The notes under the pieces are model-generated. The model was given only the letters and a program-made list of their open reading frames with translations. It did no database searches and had not been told where the DNA came from. The translations under genes and the position numbers were made by a program. A DNA stretch of 64,000 nucleotides from Stutzerimonas kunmingensis (lineage in GTDB: Bacteria > Pseudomonadota > Gammaproteobacteria > Pseudomonadales > Pseudomonadaceae): NCBI RefSeq assembly GCF_900114065.1, contig NZ_FORS01000005.1, positions 124,001 to 188,000 on the forward strand, written 5' to 3'. This document shows positions 45,966 through 55,060 of the stretch, in pieces. The first letter of the stretch is position 1; every line of letters begins with the position of its first letter.

Positions 45966-46886
45966 ATGCTGCGTATCGACGACCTGCAGCTGTTCGTCCG
46001 TACCGCCGACAGCGGCAGCCTTTCCGCGGCCGCGCGCGGGCTTGACGTGTCGCCCGCAGTGGCCAGTGCGGCCTTGAAGCGCCTCGAAGCGAGCCTGAGT
46101 GTGCGGCTGTTCGTGCGCTCCACCCGCAGCCTGCGCCTGACCGCCGAGGGCGAGGCTTATCTGCTGCATGCCCGGGCAGCACTGGCTAGCTTGCACGAGG
46201 GGGCACAGGCGCTCGCTGGTGGTCGCGAGGCGATCAGCGGCGTGCTGCAGCTGTCGGCGCCGTCCGACTTCGGGCGCAACGTGCTGCTGCCTTGGCTCGA
46301 CGAATTCCAGGCGAGTCATCCGCAGTTGCAGCTGCGCCTGCTGCTGGGCGACGGGCTGACCGATCTGTTCCGTCAGCCGGTGGACATCGTCCTGCGCTAT
46401 GGCGCGCCGGAGGATTCCAGCCTCGTCGCGCTGCCGGTCGCTGGCGAGAACCGCCGGGTGCTGTGCGCTTCGCCTGCCTACCTGCAACGGCACGGCGAGC
46501 CACGACGGCTGGACGAGCTGGCGGCGCACAACTGCCTGCGCTTCATGCTCGCCGGGCGCGTGCACGACCGCTGGTGCTTTCAGGAAGGACGCCGGGCGGT
46601 CACCGTGCAGGTCAGTGGTGACCGGGTCAGTGACGATGCCGACGTGGTGCGTCGTTGGGCGCTGGCCGGCAGCGGGCTGGCCTACAAGTCCTGGCTGGAT
46701 ATCGCCGACGACGTGGCAGCGGGCCGTCTACAGGTGCTGTTGCCGGACTGTCTTGGCGAGGCGGCGCCACTCAGCCTGCTCTGCGCCCATCGCGCGCAGT
46801 TGAGCAAGTCGGTGCGGCTGCTGCATGGACATCTGCAGACCCGTTGCAAGGCGCTGTTGGCGCGCGCGCCCTGGCATCTCATTTAG
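45966..46886 (+). CDS. LysR-type transcriptional regulator
   Basis: A 306-residue LysR protein of the CrgA/DmlR-like group. The HTH is at about residues 3-60 (DDLQLFVRTADSGSLSAAARGLDVSPAVASAALKRLE). The effector domain is at about 90-295 with SAPSDFGRNVLLPWLDEFQ. The start is ATG 45966; the longer frame to 45870 includes sequence without HTH character. It is divergent from the MDR oxidoreductase and probably controls it. The ligand is unknown. Confidence 0.88.
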   Translation: MLRIDDLQLFVRTADSGSLSAAARGLDVSPAVASAALKRLEASLSVRLFVRSTRSLRLTAEGEAYLLHARAALASLHEGAQALAGGREAISGVLQLSAPSDFGRNVLLPWLDEFQASHPQLQLRLLLGDGLTDLFRQPVDIVLRYGAPEDSSLVALPVAGENRRVLCASPAYLQRHGEPRRLDELAAHNCLRFMLAGRVHDRWCFQEGRRAVTVQVSGDRVSDDADVVRRWALAGSGLAYKSWLDIADDVAAGRLQVLLPDCLGEAAPLSLLCAHRAQLSKSVRLLHGHLQTRCKALLARAPWHLI

Positions 46887-46992
46887 ACGCGTTATTCATG
46901 CTCGAGCTGTGAGCTTTTGTTGCGCGCCTGAACTCTTATGGCGTTTGGCTATTCTTATCTGAGTACTGGTTAACAGAATGGACAGGCGCATC

Positions 46993-47601
46993 ATGCATAC
47001 GCAGCGTTTTCGCTACACCTGGCAACTGACTGCCGTGGTCTTCCTCTCCTGGCTTCTGGCCGGTTGCGGAGTCAATAACATCCCAACCTATGACGAGCAG
47101 GTAAAGGCCGCCTGGTCGCAGGTGGAGAACCAGTACCAGCGCCGTGCCGACCTGATTCCCAATCTGGTCGAGACGGTCAAGGGCTTCGCCCGTCAGGAGC
47201 AGGAAACCCTTACCGCCGTGGTCGAGGCGCGGGCCAAGGCCACGTCGATTCAGGTCGATGCCAGCACACTCGATGATCCGCAGAAGCTGCAGCAGTTCCA
47301 GCAGGCGCAGAACCAGCTGACCGGCGCCCTGAGCCGGCTGATGGCGGTATCCGAGCGCTATCCGGATCTGAAATCCAATCAGAACTTCCTTGCCCTGCAA
47401 TCGCAGCTCGAAGGCACCGAGAACCGCATCGCGGTGGCACGTCGCGACTTCATCGCTGCGGTCGAGCGCTACAACACCGAGATTCGAACCTTCCCCGGTC
47501 GTATCTGGCACACCCTGATGTACAGCGACATGCCGATTCGCGAGAACTTCGAGGCTACCGCCGAGAATGCCGAGCAAGCGCCACAAGTGCAGTTTCAATG
47601 A
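46993..47601 (+). CDS. LemA family lipoprotein
   Basis: A 202-residue protein with a lipoprotein signal (LLAGC, C25) and the LemA core: VKAAWSQVENQYQRRADLIPNLVETVKGFA and a long helical bundle (about 65-170). Near the end are RYNTEIRTFPGRI and MPIRENFEA. The ATG at 46993 is chosen (ACAGG upstream); ATG 46978 is the alternative. It is the first gene of a three-gene operon with two TPM proteins. The family's role is not settled. Confidence 0.9.
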   Translation: MHTQRFRYTWQLTAVVFLSWLLAGCGVNNIPTYDEQVKAAWSQVENQYQRRADLIPNLVETVKGFARQEQETLTAVVEARAKATSIQVDASTLDDPQKLQQFQQAQNQLTGALSRLMAVSERYPDLKSNQNFLALQSQLEGTENRIAVARRDFIAAVERYNTEIRTFPGRIWHTLMYSDMPIRENFEATAENAEQAPQVQFQ

Positions 47602-48341
47602 CCTCCAGGTTTCCGCTACTGCTGATCCTGCTGCTCTGGGCCGGTAGCCTCGTCGCCCAGGAAGCCGAGGTCCCGGAGCTGACCGGGCGCGTGGTCGATC
47701 GTGCCGAGCTGCTCGACACCCAGGCCGAGGCGCGGCTGACCAGCATGCTGGCCGGCCATGAGCAGGCGACCGGTGAGCAGGTTGTCGTTGTCACGGTGCC
47801 GGACCTGGGCGGGCGCAGCATCGAGGAATTCGGTCTGGAGCTTGGCCGTACCTGGGGCATCGGCCAGAAGGGCGAGGACAACGGTGCGCTGCTGATCGTC
47901 GCTCGCGATGATCGCAAGATTCGCATCGAGGTCGGCTACGGTCTGGAAGGCCGGCTCACCGACGCGCAGTCCTCGGTCATCATCAACCGGATCATCGCGC
48001 CGGCATTCCAGCGCGGCGACTTCATGGCCGGCATCACCGAAGGTGCGGAGGCGATCGTCACCGTGCTCGGCGGCGACCCGCTGCCGGCCGAGCTGCGCCC
48101 GGTGATGCCGATGGTGCAGGAGCAACCCGGCGGCCTCGGGATTCTCGGTTTCTTCCTCATGCTGGTAGCAATCTTCGTTATCGGCGGCGGGCGCGGTGGC
48201 CGCGGTGGCGGTCGTCGTGCCTTGCTGCTGGGCGCCTTGCTTGGCGGTATGGGGCGGGGCGGTGGTGGTGGTTTCGGCGGCGGTGGCTTCGGTGGGGGCG
48301 GCGGCGGTTTCGGCGGCGGTGGCGCTTCCGGCGGCTGGTAA
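47598..48341 (+). CDS. TPM-domain membrane protein (YgcG-like)
   Basis: A 247-residue protein. It has an N-terminal signal (about 1-20), a TPM phosphatase/modulator domain (about 25-150; RVVDRAELLDTQAEARL, IRIEVGYGLEGRLTDAQSSVII), one membrane span (about 178-193) and a glycine-rich tail (about 195-247). This layout is the usual partner of LemA. The ATG overlaps the lemA stop (ATGA). The tail suits an exported, flexible segment. Function is inferred only by family. Confidence 0.88.
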   Translation: MTSRFPLLLILLLWAGSLVAQEAEVPELTGRVVDRAELLDTQAEARLTSMLAGHEQATGEQVVVVTVPDLGGRSIEEFGLELGRTWGIGQKGEDNGALLIVARDDRKIRIEVGYGLEGRLTDAQSSVIINRIIAPAFQRGDFMAGITEGAEAIVTVLGGDPLPAELRPVMPMVQEQPGGLGILGFFLMLVAIFVIGGGRGGRGGGRRALLLGALLGGMGRGGGGGFGGGGFGGGGGGFGGGGASGGW

Positions 48342-48359
48342 ATCAATGATGGATGAACG

Positions 48360-48977
48360 ATGACCTTACTGAGCGAAAGCGAACTGCAACAGGTAGCCGA
48401 GGCGATCGAGCGCGTCGAGCGCAGCACCGATGCCGAGCTGGTCACGGTGCTGGCCGCGCAGGCCGACGACTACCACTACATCCCGCTGCTATGGGCCGGC
48501 CTGATCGCGCTGCTGCTACCCGGAGCGCTGCTGTTCTTCAGTGGCTGGCTTAACGCATGGCAGCTGCTGCTGGTGCAGTGGGCGACCTTTATCGTGCTCG
48601 CGGTGCTGTTCCGCATGCCGGCGCTGACCAGCCATCTGATCCCCCGTTCGGTGCGCAACTGGCGCGCCTGCAACCTGGCGCGGCGTCAGTTCATCGAACT
48701 CAATCTGCATCACACCGAAGGCGACACCGGCGTGTTGATCTTCGTCTCCGAAGCAGAGCGCTACGTGGAGATTCTGGTCGACCGCGGCATCTCCAGCCGT
48801 ATCGACAATGCCGCATGGGAGTCTGTCGTCGCCTGCTTCACCGATCGGGTAAAGCAGGGCCAGGTGCTCGAAGGCTTTCTTGGCTGCATCGAGGCCAGTG
48901 GAGCGCTGTTGGCGCAGCATGTGCCGAAGACCCACGAACGCAACGAACTGCCGAACCGGCTGGTGGTGTTGCCTTAA
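48360..48977 (+). CDS. TPM-domain protein, second copy
   Basis: A 205-residue protein. It has two close membrane spans (about 42-60 and 65-85) after a short N-terminal helix, then a TPM-like domain (about 100-190; DTGVLIFVSEAERYVEILVDRGISSRID). The split layout, with membrane spans inside the N-terminal part of the TPM region, differs from the preceding gene. It is 18 bp downstream and completes the LemA-TPM-TPM set. Confidence 0.82.
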   Translation: MTLLSESELQQVAEAIERVERSTDAELVTVLAAQADDYHYIPLLWAGLIALLLPGALLFFSGWLNAWQLLLVQWATFIVLAVLFRMPALTSHLIPRSVRNWRACNLARRQFIELNLHHTEGDTGVLIFVSEAERYVEILVDRGISSRIDNAAWESVVACFTDRVKQGQVLEGFLGCIEASGALLAQHVPKTHERNELPNRLVVLP

Positions 48978-48989
48978 CTTTCCAGCAGC

Positions 48990-49014
48990 GATGGCGCCCG
49001 TGGGCGCCATCCTT
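48990..49014 (+). terminator. Terminator of the LemA-TPM operon
   Basis: The stem GATGGCGCCC / GGGCGCCATC (48990-49011) is a perfect 10-bp inverted repeat with a two-base centre, followed by CTTTC. It lies between the convergent TPM and TPR genes. Confidence 0.75.
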
Positions 49015-50292
49015 TCACTGCATGCGCCGTTGTTCGGCAAGTAGCTGTCGCTCGCGCTGCAGGGCGCGTGCAAGGCGCTGCTGACCGTCGCGGTCGGCCG
49101 CGGCGATCAGTGTCTGGTCGACCAGGTCGCGTTGTGCATGACTGCCGCCAAAACGCTGCGCCTGATTGCGGATCGAGCGCAGCCGCTCCACACACCGCGT
49201 GTTGTCGCCTTCGACGAAGGCGACTACTGCCTCGACGCCTGGGGCGCCGATCTGGGCGGTGAAGCGCGCATTGTCATCGTCCCGCGTGCAGGCCCGTTGC
49301 TGGGCTGCGCGCAGCAGACCCAGCAGGTCGCCGCGTCCGGCGCAGGCGAAGGCCATCGCAGCGTGAAAGTCGTTGAACGCATAGTTGCCGTCCTCCGCCA
49401 TCGCGGCCCAGCGCTCGGCCACGCCAGTCCAGCGGTCGCCGACATCCACGCCACGCAGTTGCAGCCGCCAGAGCAGTGCGCTGGCGTCGATCAGCTCCAG
49501 CGCCAGGGGGCTCTGATGGCCATTCACCGGGCCGTCGAACAGGTCCAGGGCCGCGCCGCAATCGTCCAGCTCGATGTGGTGCAACGCCAGGTGCCACCAG
49601 TTGTGCACCGCCAGCATGCTGTCCTGCTGCCAGGCCGGATTGCCTCGCATCCAGGCGATGCCTTCCTCGCGCCGTCCCTGCATTTCCAGGACGTGGGCGA
49701 CCGCGTGCTGTGCCCAGGCGTCGGCGGGTTGCAGGGCGATTGCTTCACGGCCATAGCGCTCGGCGAGCCGATAGTCGCCGCATTCTTCCAGCCCGAACGC
49801 GTACAGGCCGAGCAACGCATGATAGCCAGGCAGCTGCAGTGACCAGTCCGGCAGCACACGGGCAATGCGGTCGCGCAGCATTCGCGCATCGCCGGTGAAA
49901 AAGTCGATCTGCTGTCCGGCCTGCAGCGCCAGCATGTCGTGGGGATAGTCGATGCTGAGGTCCTCCAGCACGCGTCCGGCGGCGTGCCAGCGGCCATCCA
50001 GCAGTTGCCGCAGCGCCTGCAGGTGGCGGGCCTCGCGGTCATTGTGCGGCAGCTCGAGGGCGCGCTCGTACGAGGTGTGGGCTACGGGCAGGGCGGCCGC
50101 CTCGGTGCCGAGCAGGTAGAGCCAGGCGTGCAGGACATGGCCCATGACCAGTTCCGGCGAGGCCTGCAGTGTGGCTTCGGTGGTTGCCAGCGATTCGGCG
50201 TGCAGGCAGCGAAACTGCGCGAGCGCCTGATCGAGCAGGGCCTGCGCCTCGCTATTGCAGCCGGTCAGTTGGTACCCGTGTGCGTCTTTCAT
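49015..50292 (-). CDS. TPR repeat protein (TTC38-like)
   Basis: A 425-residue cytosolic alpha-helical protein with TPR-like repeats throughout: ALAQFRCLHAESLATTEA, AHTSYERALELPHNDREARHLQ, LAERYGREAIALQPADAWAQHAVAHVLEMQGRREEG. The HAVAHVLEMQGR segment and NNWWH-type motif fit the TTC38 group. The ATG at 50292 is chosen because GGAG lies 9 bases upstream. Divergent from an AraC regulator across 111 bp. The function is unknown. Confidence 0.8.
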   Translation of the reverse strand: MKDAHGYQLTGCNSEAQALLDQALAQFRCLHAESLATTEATLQASPELVMGHVLHAWLYLLGTEAAALPVAHTSYERALELPHNDREARHLQALRQLLDGRWHAAGRVLEDLSIDYPHDMLALQAGQQIDFFTGDARMLRDRIARVLPDWSLQLPGYHALLGLYAFGLEECGDYRLAERYGREAIALQPADAWAQHAVAHVLEMQGRREEGIAWMRGNPAWQQDSMLAVHNWWHLALHHIELDDCGAALDLFDGPVNGHQSPLALELIDASALLWRLQLRGVDVGDRWTGVAERWAAMAEDGNYAFNDFHAAMAFACAGRGDLLGLLRAAQQRACTRDDDNARFTAQIGAPGVEAVVAFVEGDNTRCVERLRSIRNQAQRFGGSHAQRDLVDQTLIAAADRDGQQRLARALQRERQLLAEQRRMQ

Positions 50293-50403
50293 TGTTCTAT
50301 GCTCCATGAGTCCGGTTCGTTGGCATCGGCCAACGTGCCCATACTCGGGGTTTGGCTTACGTTGGCCCCCAGCCATCCTGGAAACAAACCGGCTATTTCC
50401 GCC

Positions 50404-51480
50404 ATGGCCCGCTCAGAGATCGCCGAACGTCCGCCGCTGACCGTCGCCCTGCTGGCGACGCCGGACAGTACGGCCTCGACGCTATTCGGCCTCTACGATC
50501 TGCTGCTGGGTGCCCGTCGCGACTGGCAGCAACTGCTGCACCGCGCCGACGTGGCGTCGCCTTTCCTGCCGCTGATCGTCAGCCGCGACGGACGCTCGCT
50601 GCGGGTCTACAACGATATCCCGGTCCACCCTCACGCCAGTCTGGACGATGCGCCGCCGACCGATGTGGTGATTGTCAGCAACCTGGCGGTCAGCCCCTGG
50701 GAGCCGCTGGATGATCGCTACGCGCCCGAGGCGCAATGGCTGTGCGAGCGCTACGCGGCCGGCGCGACGCTGGCCGCTGCCTGCTCCGGGGCGATGCTGC
50801 TGGCGCGCACCGGGCTCTTGGCCGGCTGCGAAGGGACTTCGCACTGGGGCTACTGCGATTGCCTGCGACGCGAATACCCGGACGTGCACTGGCACCCGGA
50901 CAAGGCATTGGTCAGCACCGGCGTCGGCCAGCGCCTGGTGATGTCCGGCAGTGGCAGCAGCTGGCATGCGCTGGGGCTGTTTCTCATCGCCCGTTTCGTC
51001 GGTGCGCGGGAGGCGATGGAGGTGGCGCGGATGAACCTGTTCGATTGGGATGCGACCAGCCCGCTGGCCTACGCCGCGATGATGCGCACCGGGCAGCTGG
51101 CCGATCCGGTGATCGCGCGTTGTCAGGAATGGGCGGCGCAGCACTACGAGGAGGAGGCGCCGGTGAGCGCCATGGTGCGCATCAGCGGCCTGCCGGAACG
51201 GACTTTCCAGCGCCGCTTCGCCCTGGCCACCGGACTGACGCCGCTGGATTACATCCATACCCTGCGGCTGGAGGAGGCCAAGCAACTGCTGGAAAGCGGA
51301 GAGCTGTCGGTTGAAGCGATCGCCTGGGAGGTCGGCTATCAGGACGCCGGCTTCTTCGGTCGACTGTTTCGGCGCAAGGTCGGCCTCACGCCAGCGCAAT
51401 ACCGGCGACGTTTCGGCGTGTTGTCGCGGCGCCTGGACGGCATCGCCACGCTGCAGCAGGCGGCGCCGGCCGTGCACTGA
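50404..51480 (+). CDS. DJ-1/PfpI-AraC family transcriptional regulator
   Basis: A 358-residue GlxA-type regulator. An N-terminal DJ-1/PfpI domain (about 12-200) has the nucleophile elbow AACSGAMLLARTGLL. A C-terminal AraC HTH pair (about 255-345) has VSAMVRISGLPERTFQRRFALATG and VEAIAWEVGYQDAGFFGRLFRRKVGLTPAQYRRRF. The start MARSEIAERPP is chosen; the open frame upstream lies over the TPR gene and is antisense to it. Its target is probably the divergent TPR gene (inference). Confidence 0.88.
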   Translation: MARSEIAERPPLTVALLATPDSTASTLFGLYDLLLGARRDWQQLLHRADVASPFLPLIVSRDGRSLRVYNDIPVHPHASLDDAPPTDVVIVSNLAVSPWEPLDDRYAPEAQWLCERYAAGATLAAACSGAMLLARTGLLAGCEGTSHWGYCDCLRREYPDVHWHPDKALVSTGVGQRLVMSGSGSSWHALGLFLIARFVGAREAMEVARMNLFDWDATSPLAYAAMMRTGQLADPVIARCQEWAAQHYEEEAPVSAMVRISGLPERTFQRRFALATGLTPLDYIHTLRLEEAKQLLESGELSVEAIAWEVGYQDAGFFGRLFRRKVGLTPAQYRRRFGVLSRRLDGIATLQQAAPAVH

Positions 51481-51508
51481 TCCCAGCGGATGTGCCGTCC
51501 GCCGGGAT
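51480..51508 (+). terminator. Hairpin after the AraC-type gene
   Basis: ATCCC-A-GCGGA pairs with TCCGC-C-GGGAT around a seven-base loop. It begins at the last base of the stop codon. It has no T tract. It is a likely transcript end between convergent genes. Confidence 0.5.
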
Positions 51509-51524
51509 CGTTACGCCCTCCGGC

Positions 51525-53498
51525 TCAGAGCCGGGTCGGGCCGTCGTCTTCTGGCTCGCTCGATACCACCGGCGACAGTTCGAAGCTGTCGGTGCTGTCC
51601 ATGGCGCTGGCCGCGACGCGGTCGATGCTGTTCATCGCATGGCCGATGATCGAGCTGACACTGGCTTCGTGATGGTGCACGGGCAACCGTTCGATAGCCG
51701 CCAGCACCTCTTCCCCAGGCACGGTTTCCACCGCGAGCAGGCGCTCGGTGATGTGGTCGAGCGCTGGTTTCAACTGCTGCAGCAGGGCCAGGCACTCCTG
51801 ATTGAGCTGCTGCAGCAGCTCATCGGCTGCTTCCAGCGCTTCGCGCGGATCGCTGTCCAGATGCGCGTCGCGCACGGCCTGCAGGCTCAACAGCGAGCCG
51901 CGCGGCCCCATGCCGAGGGCGCCGACCATGGAAAGGGCGATCTTCGAGGCTTCCTGCAGATCCTGCCCGGCGCCGGACGACACCTCGTGGAAATACAGCT
52001 GCTCGGCGCCGCGCCCGGCCAGCAGCATCTGGATGCGATTGCGCAGCTCGGAATACATGTGCAGGCGCTTGTCTTCCACCGGCGTTACCAGCGTCACCCC
52101 CAGCGCCTGACCCCGCGGCAGGATGGTGACCTTTTCCACCCGGCCGACCTTCAGTGCCGCCGCTACCAGCGCGTGGCCAGCCTCGTGCACGGCAATGCGC
52201 TTGCGATCGGTGGCGGACATCGGCGTCACGCCGGAGGGCTGCTCGCCGATGCGGCAGGTTTCCACCGCGTCGACGAAATGCGCCATATCGACCTGTCTGG
52301 CGCCCGCGCGGGCCGCCAGCAATGCTGCGTGGTTGACGATATAGGCGATCGCGGCCGGCGTCAGGCCGACGGTATTGCGCGCCAGCTGCGGGAAGTCCAG
52401 ATCGGTCGCCGCGCTGATCTTTCCGGCGTAGAGGCGGAACAGCGCTTCGCGGTCATCGAGGCCGGGCAGGCCGACGGCGATCGAGCGGTCGAAGCGGCCT
52501 TCGCGCACCAGCGCCGGGTCGAGCGAGTTGGGGAAGTTGGTGGCGCCCAATACCAGCACGCCGGCGGCGCCATCGAAGCCGTCCATCTCGGCGAGGAACT
52601 GGTTGATGATGCGGTTGCTCTCGGCATCGCTGGAACGTGTCTGCTCGGCGCGCTTGCCGATGCCGTCGATTTCGTCGATAAAAATGATGCACGGCGCCTG
52701 CTTGCGGGCGGTGCGGAACAGCGCCTTGACCTTCTGGATGCCGACACCGAAATACATCGAGGAGAAGTCGCTGCCGGTGACCTGGATGAAGCTGGCATTC
52801 GACCCACTCGCCAGCGCCTTGGCCAGCTGGGTCTTGCCGGTGCCGGGCTCGCCGGTCAGCAGCACGCCCTTGGGCGGGCGGGCGCCGAGACGGGCATAGG
52901 CGGCCGGATCGCGCAGGTAGGCGGTGACGTCGCTGAGCGCCTGCTTGGCCTCGGCGGCGCCGATGACATCAGCGAAGGTCACACCGCTGCCCTTTCGCTG
53001 GACTTCAAAGCTACGGGTCTTCATGGCGAAGAACACCGCCGCGCCAATCAGCAGCAGGGCGATCGGTGAGTAGGGCAGAAGGATCTTGTAAAACGGCTGT
53101 TCCGCGTCGGTCTGGAACATCGCCAACGGGAACAGCTCGCCGCTGCTCTGCGCGTATTGCTCGAGTAGCAGTCTCGCGACGCGTCCGGACTGGTCCGGCA
53201 CCCAGTAGCGCAGGCCCTCGTGCAGGCTGACGTAGACCGCATCCTTACCCAATGCGGCGCTGGCAATGCTGGCGCCACGCAGATCGTTCATCAGCACCGA
53301 GAGATCGCGGCGATTGGCCTGCCAGGGCTCGGTGGAGTCCTGCAAGGCTTCGAGCATGCTCGAAGCCGCACCAGTGGCTGGCGTCGACGGGGCGCTGGGG
53401 CGCAACTGCCAATAGGCGACGCTGGCGGCGATCAGCAGGAGCAGGAAAATAAGAAGTACAGGGCCGCGGCGACCTTGTAGCAGACGGGCTGTTTTCAT
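51525..53498 (-). CDS. Divergent FtsH-like AAA+ zinc metalloprotease
   Basis: A 657-residue membrane protease. Two spans (about 13-30 and 143-159) flank a periplasmic part. The AAA domain has Walker A GEPGTGKT (216-223), Walker B IIFIDE (271-276) and arginine-finger region DPALVREGRFDR. The zinc site is HEAGH (438-442) with a third acidic ligand in GAGQDLQEA. It is more divergent than housekeeping FtsH: the pore aromatic region is MYFGVG rather than MFVGVG, and it lies without rlmE/folP neighbours. It is probably an accessory FtsH paralogue; substrates are unknown. Confidence 0.88.
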   Translation of the reverse strand: MKTARLLQGRRGPVLLIFLLLLIAASVAYWQLRPSAPSTPATGAASSMLEALQDSTEPWQANRRDLSVLMNDLRGASIASAALGKDAVYVSLHEGLRYWVPDQSGRVARLLLEQYAQSSGELFPLAMFQTDAEQPFYKILLPYSPIALLLIGAAVFFAMKTRSFEVQRKGSGVTFADVIGAAEAKQALSDVTAYLRDPAAYARLGARPPKGVLLTGEPGTGKTQLAKALASGSNASFIQVTGSDFSSMYFGVGIQKVKALFRTARKQAPCIIFIDEIDGIGKRAEQTRSSDAESNRIINQFLAEMDGFDGAAGVLVLGATNFPNSLDPALVREGRFDRSIAVGLPGLDDREALFRLYAGKISAATDLDFPQLARNTVGLTPAAIAYIVNHAALLAARAGARQVDMAHFVDAVETCRIGEQPSGVTPMSATDRKRIAVHEAGHALVAAALKVGRVEKVTILPRGQALGVTLVTPVEDKRLHMYSELRNRIQMLLAGRGAEQLYFHEVSSGAGQDLQEASKIALSMVGALGMGPRGSLLSLQAVRDAHLDSDPREALEAADELLQQLNQECLALLQQLKPALDHITERLLAVETVPGEEVLAAIERLPVHHHEASVSSIIGHAMNSIDRVAASAMDSTDSFELSPVVSSEPEDDGPTRL

Positions 53499-53978
53499 TT
53501 CACATCCAATCGGGAAACCCGACGTTTCGACAAACCACCGCCAGGAGGCGGACCACAGTTGTTCGCGGGAAACCCCGCGGCGCCATTTGCATGGCGCGCC
53601 ACAGTTCGGATGTGTTGGATGCGATTTATATGCCCGACTGTGTCTCGGCTCGGCAGACTCCGATAGCCGGCGAGAATACGGCAAGTGCCACCATGGGGGC
53701 GGCTACGCGACGAACGGAGAGCAGGTTTTCGACGAATGACCGGCTGCGCGGGGAACGAAAGTGTGCGTCGGATGACGTGCCGCGACGCCCGGCGGGCCTG
53801 GCGGAGCACGGCATCTCACGTAAGTGATCCGGCACAGAGATTGTCCCGCAAGGCCCTGTTAGGGTTCATCGCCGCGCGGTCGCTTGTCCCGAACCGGGCG
53901 CAATAAGAACCTGCCGACAGCCGCCCGGAACCGATGCCGGTGCGGAAAAACAACGTCCGATCGACCCGAGACTTCCAC
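53499..53978. other. 480-bp non-coding gap between the FtsH-like and solute-binding genes
   Basis: It holds the promoters of two divergent genes. No convincing sigma-70 or sigma-54 boxes were identified. Short frames in this stretch (up to about 78 codons) overlap each other on both strands and show no recognisable protein. A palindrome GCGCCATTTGCATGGCGC is at 53580-53597. Confidence 0.4.
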
Positions 53979-54737
53979 ATGCCGACCAACAAGAAGTATC
54001 TTCGCTGCGCTTTTCTGGGCGCGCTGATTACCCTCCTGCCAATCGCCTCGGCCAGCGCCGACGGGGAAACCATCAACCTGCTCACGCAGAATTTCCCGCC
54101 GTTCAGCATGGCCGACGATGGCAAGAATTTCGCCAAGGAGGATGCGATCAGCGGCATTGATGCCGAGGTGGTGGCCGCTCTGTTCAAGCGCGCGGGCGTG
54201 CCCTATGCGATGACGCTGCGTTTCCCGTGGAGCCGCCTGCAGCAGCTGGCCGAGAAGACCCCGGGCTTCGCCGTGTTCTCCCTCAGCCGTACCCCCGAGC
54301 GCGAGCCCAAGTACAAGTGGGTCGGTCCGCTCAGCGAGATCCAGATCGTGCTGCTCAAGACTCCGGAGAGCCAGATTCAGGTCTCCAGCCTGGATGCCGC
54401 CAAGCAGTATCGAATCGGCTCGAAGGATGGCAGCGTGGGCAGTCAGTATCTGATCAACCGTGGCATCGAGGTGCAGAGTTCGCTGATCGACACCCCGGCC
54501 AAGCTGAAGGCCGGCCAGTTCGATCTGTGGGCGACCACCAACCCTTCCGGCGAATACGAGGCGAAGCAGGCCGGCGTCGGCCCGCTGGCCGTGGCGCTGA
54601 CCCTGAGCCGTGTCGACCTCTATCTGGCGCTGAACAAGGAAACGCCGGATGCAGTCGTCGAGAAACTGCAGCGCACCCTCGACCAGATGAAACAGGAAGG
54701 GCTGCTGCAACAGGCGACGCAGCGTTACGTGAACTGA
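53979..54737 (+). CDS. Solute-binding protein family 3 (orphan)
   Basis: A 252-residue periplasmic protein with signal peptide cut near LPIASASA-DG. Its SBP_bac_3 features include LLTQNFPPFSMADDG, ISGIDAEVVAALFKRAGVPYAM, PWSRLQQLAEKTPGFAVFSLSRTPERE and the end VVEKLQRTLDQMKQEGLLQQ. No permease or ATPase genes are nearby, so it may be sensory or work with a distant transporter. ATG 53979 is preferred over ATG 53934. It is upstream of the FecR-OmpA pair, about 320 bp away. Confidence 0.82.
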   Translation: MPTNKKYLRCAFLGALITLLPIASASADGETINLLTQNFPPFSMADDGKNFAKEDAISGIDAEVVAALFKRAGVPYAMTLRFPWSRLQQLAEKTPGFAVFSLSRTPEREPKYKWVGPLSEIQIVLLKTPESQIQVSSLDAAKQYRIGSKDGSVGSQYLINRGIEVQSSLIDTPAKLKAGQFDLWATTNPSGEYEAKQAGVGPLAVALTLSRVDLYLALNKETPDAVVEKLQRTLDQMKQEGLLQQATQRYVN

Positions 54738-55060
54738 AGGCGTTTCACGCCACCGGGGGACGGATGATCGACCCCTGAGGCGGTTCTTGATGGGTCGCTA
54801 TCTGCATTGGAGCGCCTCCCATCGAGGCATGAGCGAGTCATGCCTGTATGACATTCGACTCAGCTTGCCGCAGCGAGGACCGGCGCGCTCAGGCAACACC
54901 TTATGGTCGAGGCCGCGAGCAGATGCGACCCCCGTGCATGCCTGTTCGACCAACAAATCACCGGAAAACGAAACGGTACGGGATTTTTTGCCGGTTTGGA
55001 CTGCCTTAGTCCAGTGGAGCGGTATCGCTCCAACCGCACTCCTGGCGATTCGAGAATTCG
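54738..55060. other. Intergenic region before the FecR-OmpA pair
   Basis: It contains a small hairpin GGCGT-TTC-ACGCC at the start and two strong tandem hairpins near the end (listed separately), with GGATTTTTTG just before them. A 116-codon open frame (54787-55137) overlaps the FecR gene in another frame and has no recognisable features. Confidence 0.4.
54997..55032 (+). promoter_or_regulatory. Two tandem hairpins in the FecR gene leader
   Basis: TGGACT-GCCTT-AGTCCA (54997-55013) and TGGAGCG-GTAT-CGCTCCA (55015-55032) are perfect stems separated by one base, ending 28 bp before the FecR-like ATG. They could be operator sites, an attenuator or mRNA stabilisers; the sequence does not decide. 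Confidence 0.5.

Noticed and set aside
49939..50403. N-terminal extension of the AraC-type regulator
   Set aside because: The frame is open but lies antisense to the TPR gene, and the DJ-1 domain starts after ATG 50404.
53580..53597. Palindrome in the gap before the solute-binding gene
   Set aside because: GCGCCATTTGCATGGCGC has short arms and no T tract, and it sits in a divergent promoter region, so no function is assigned.
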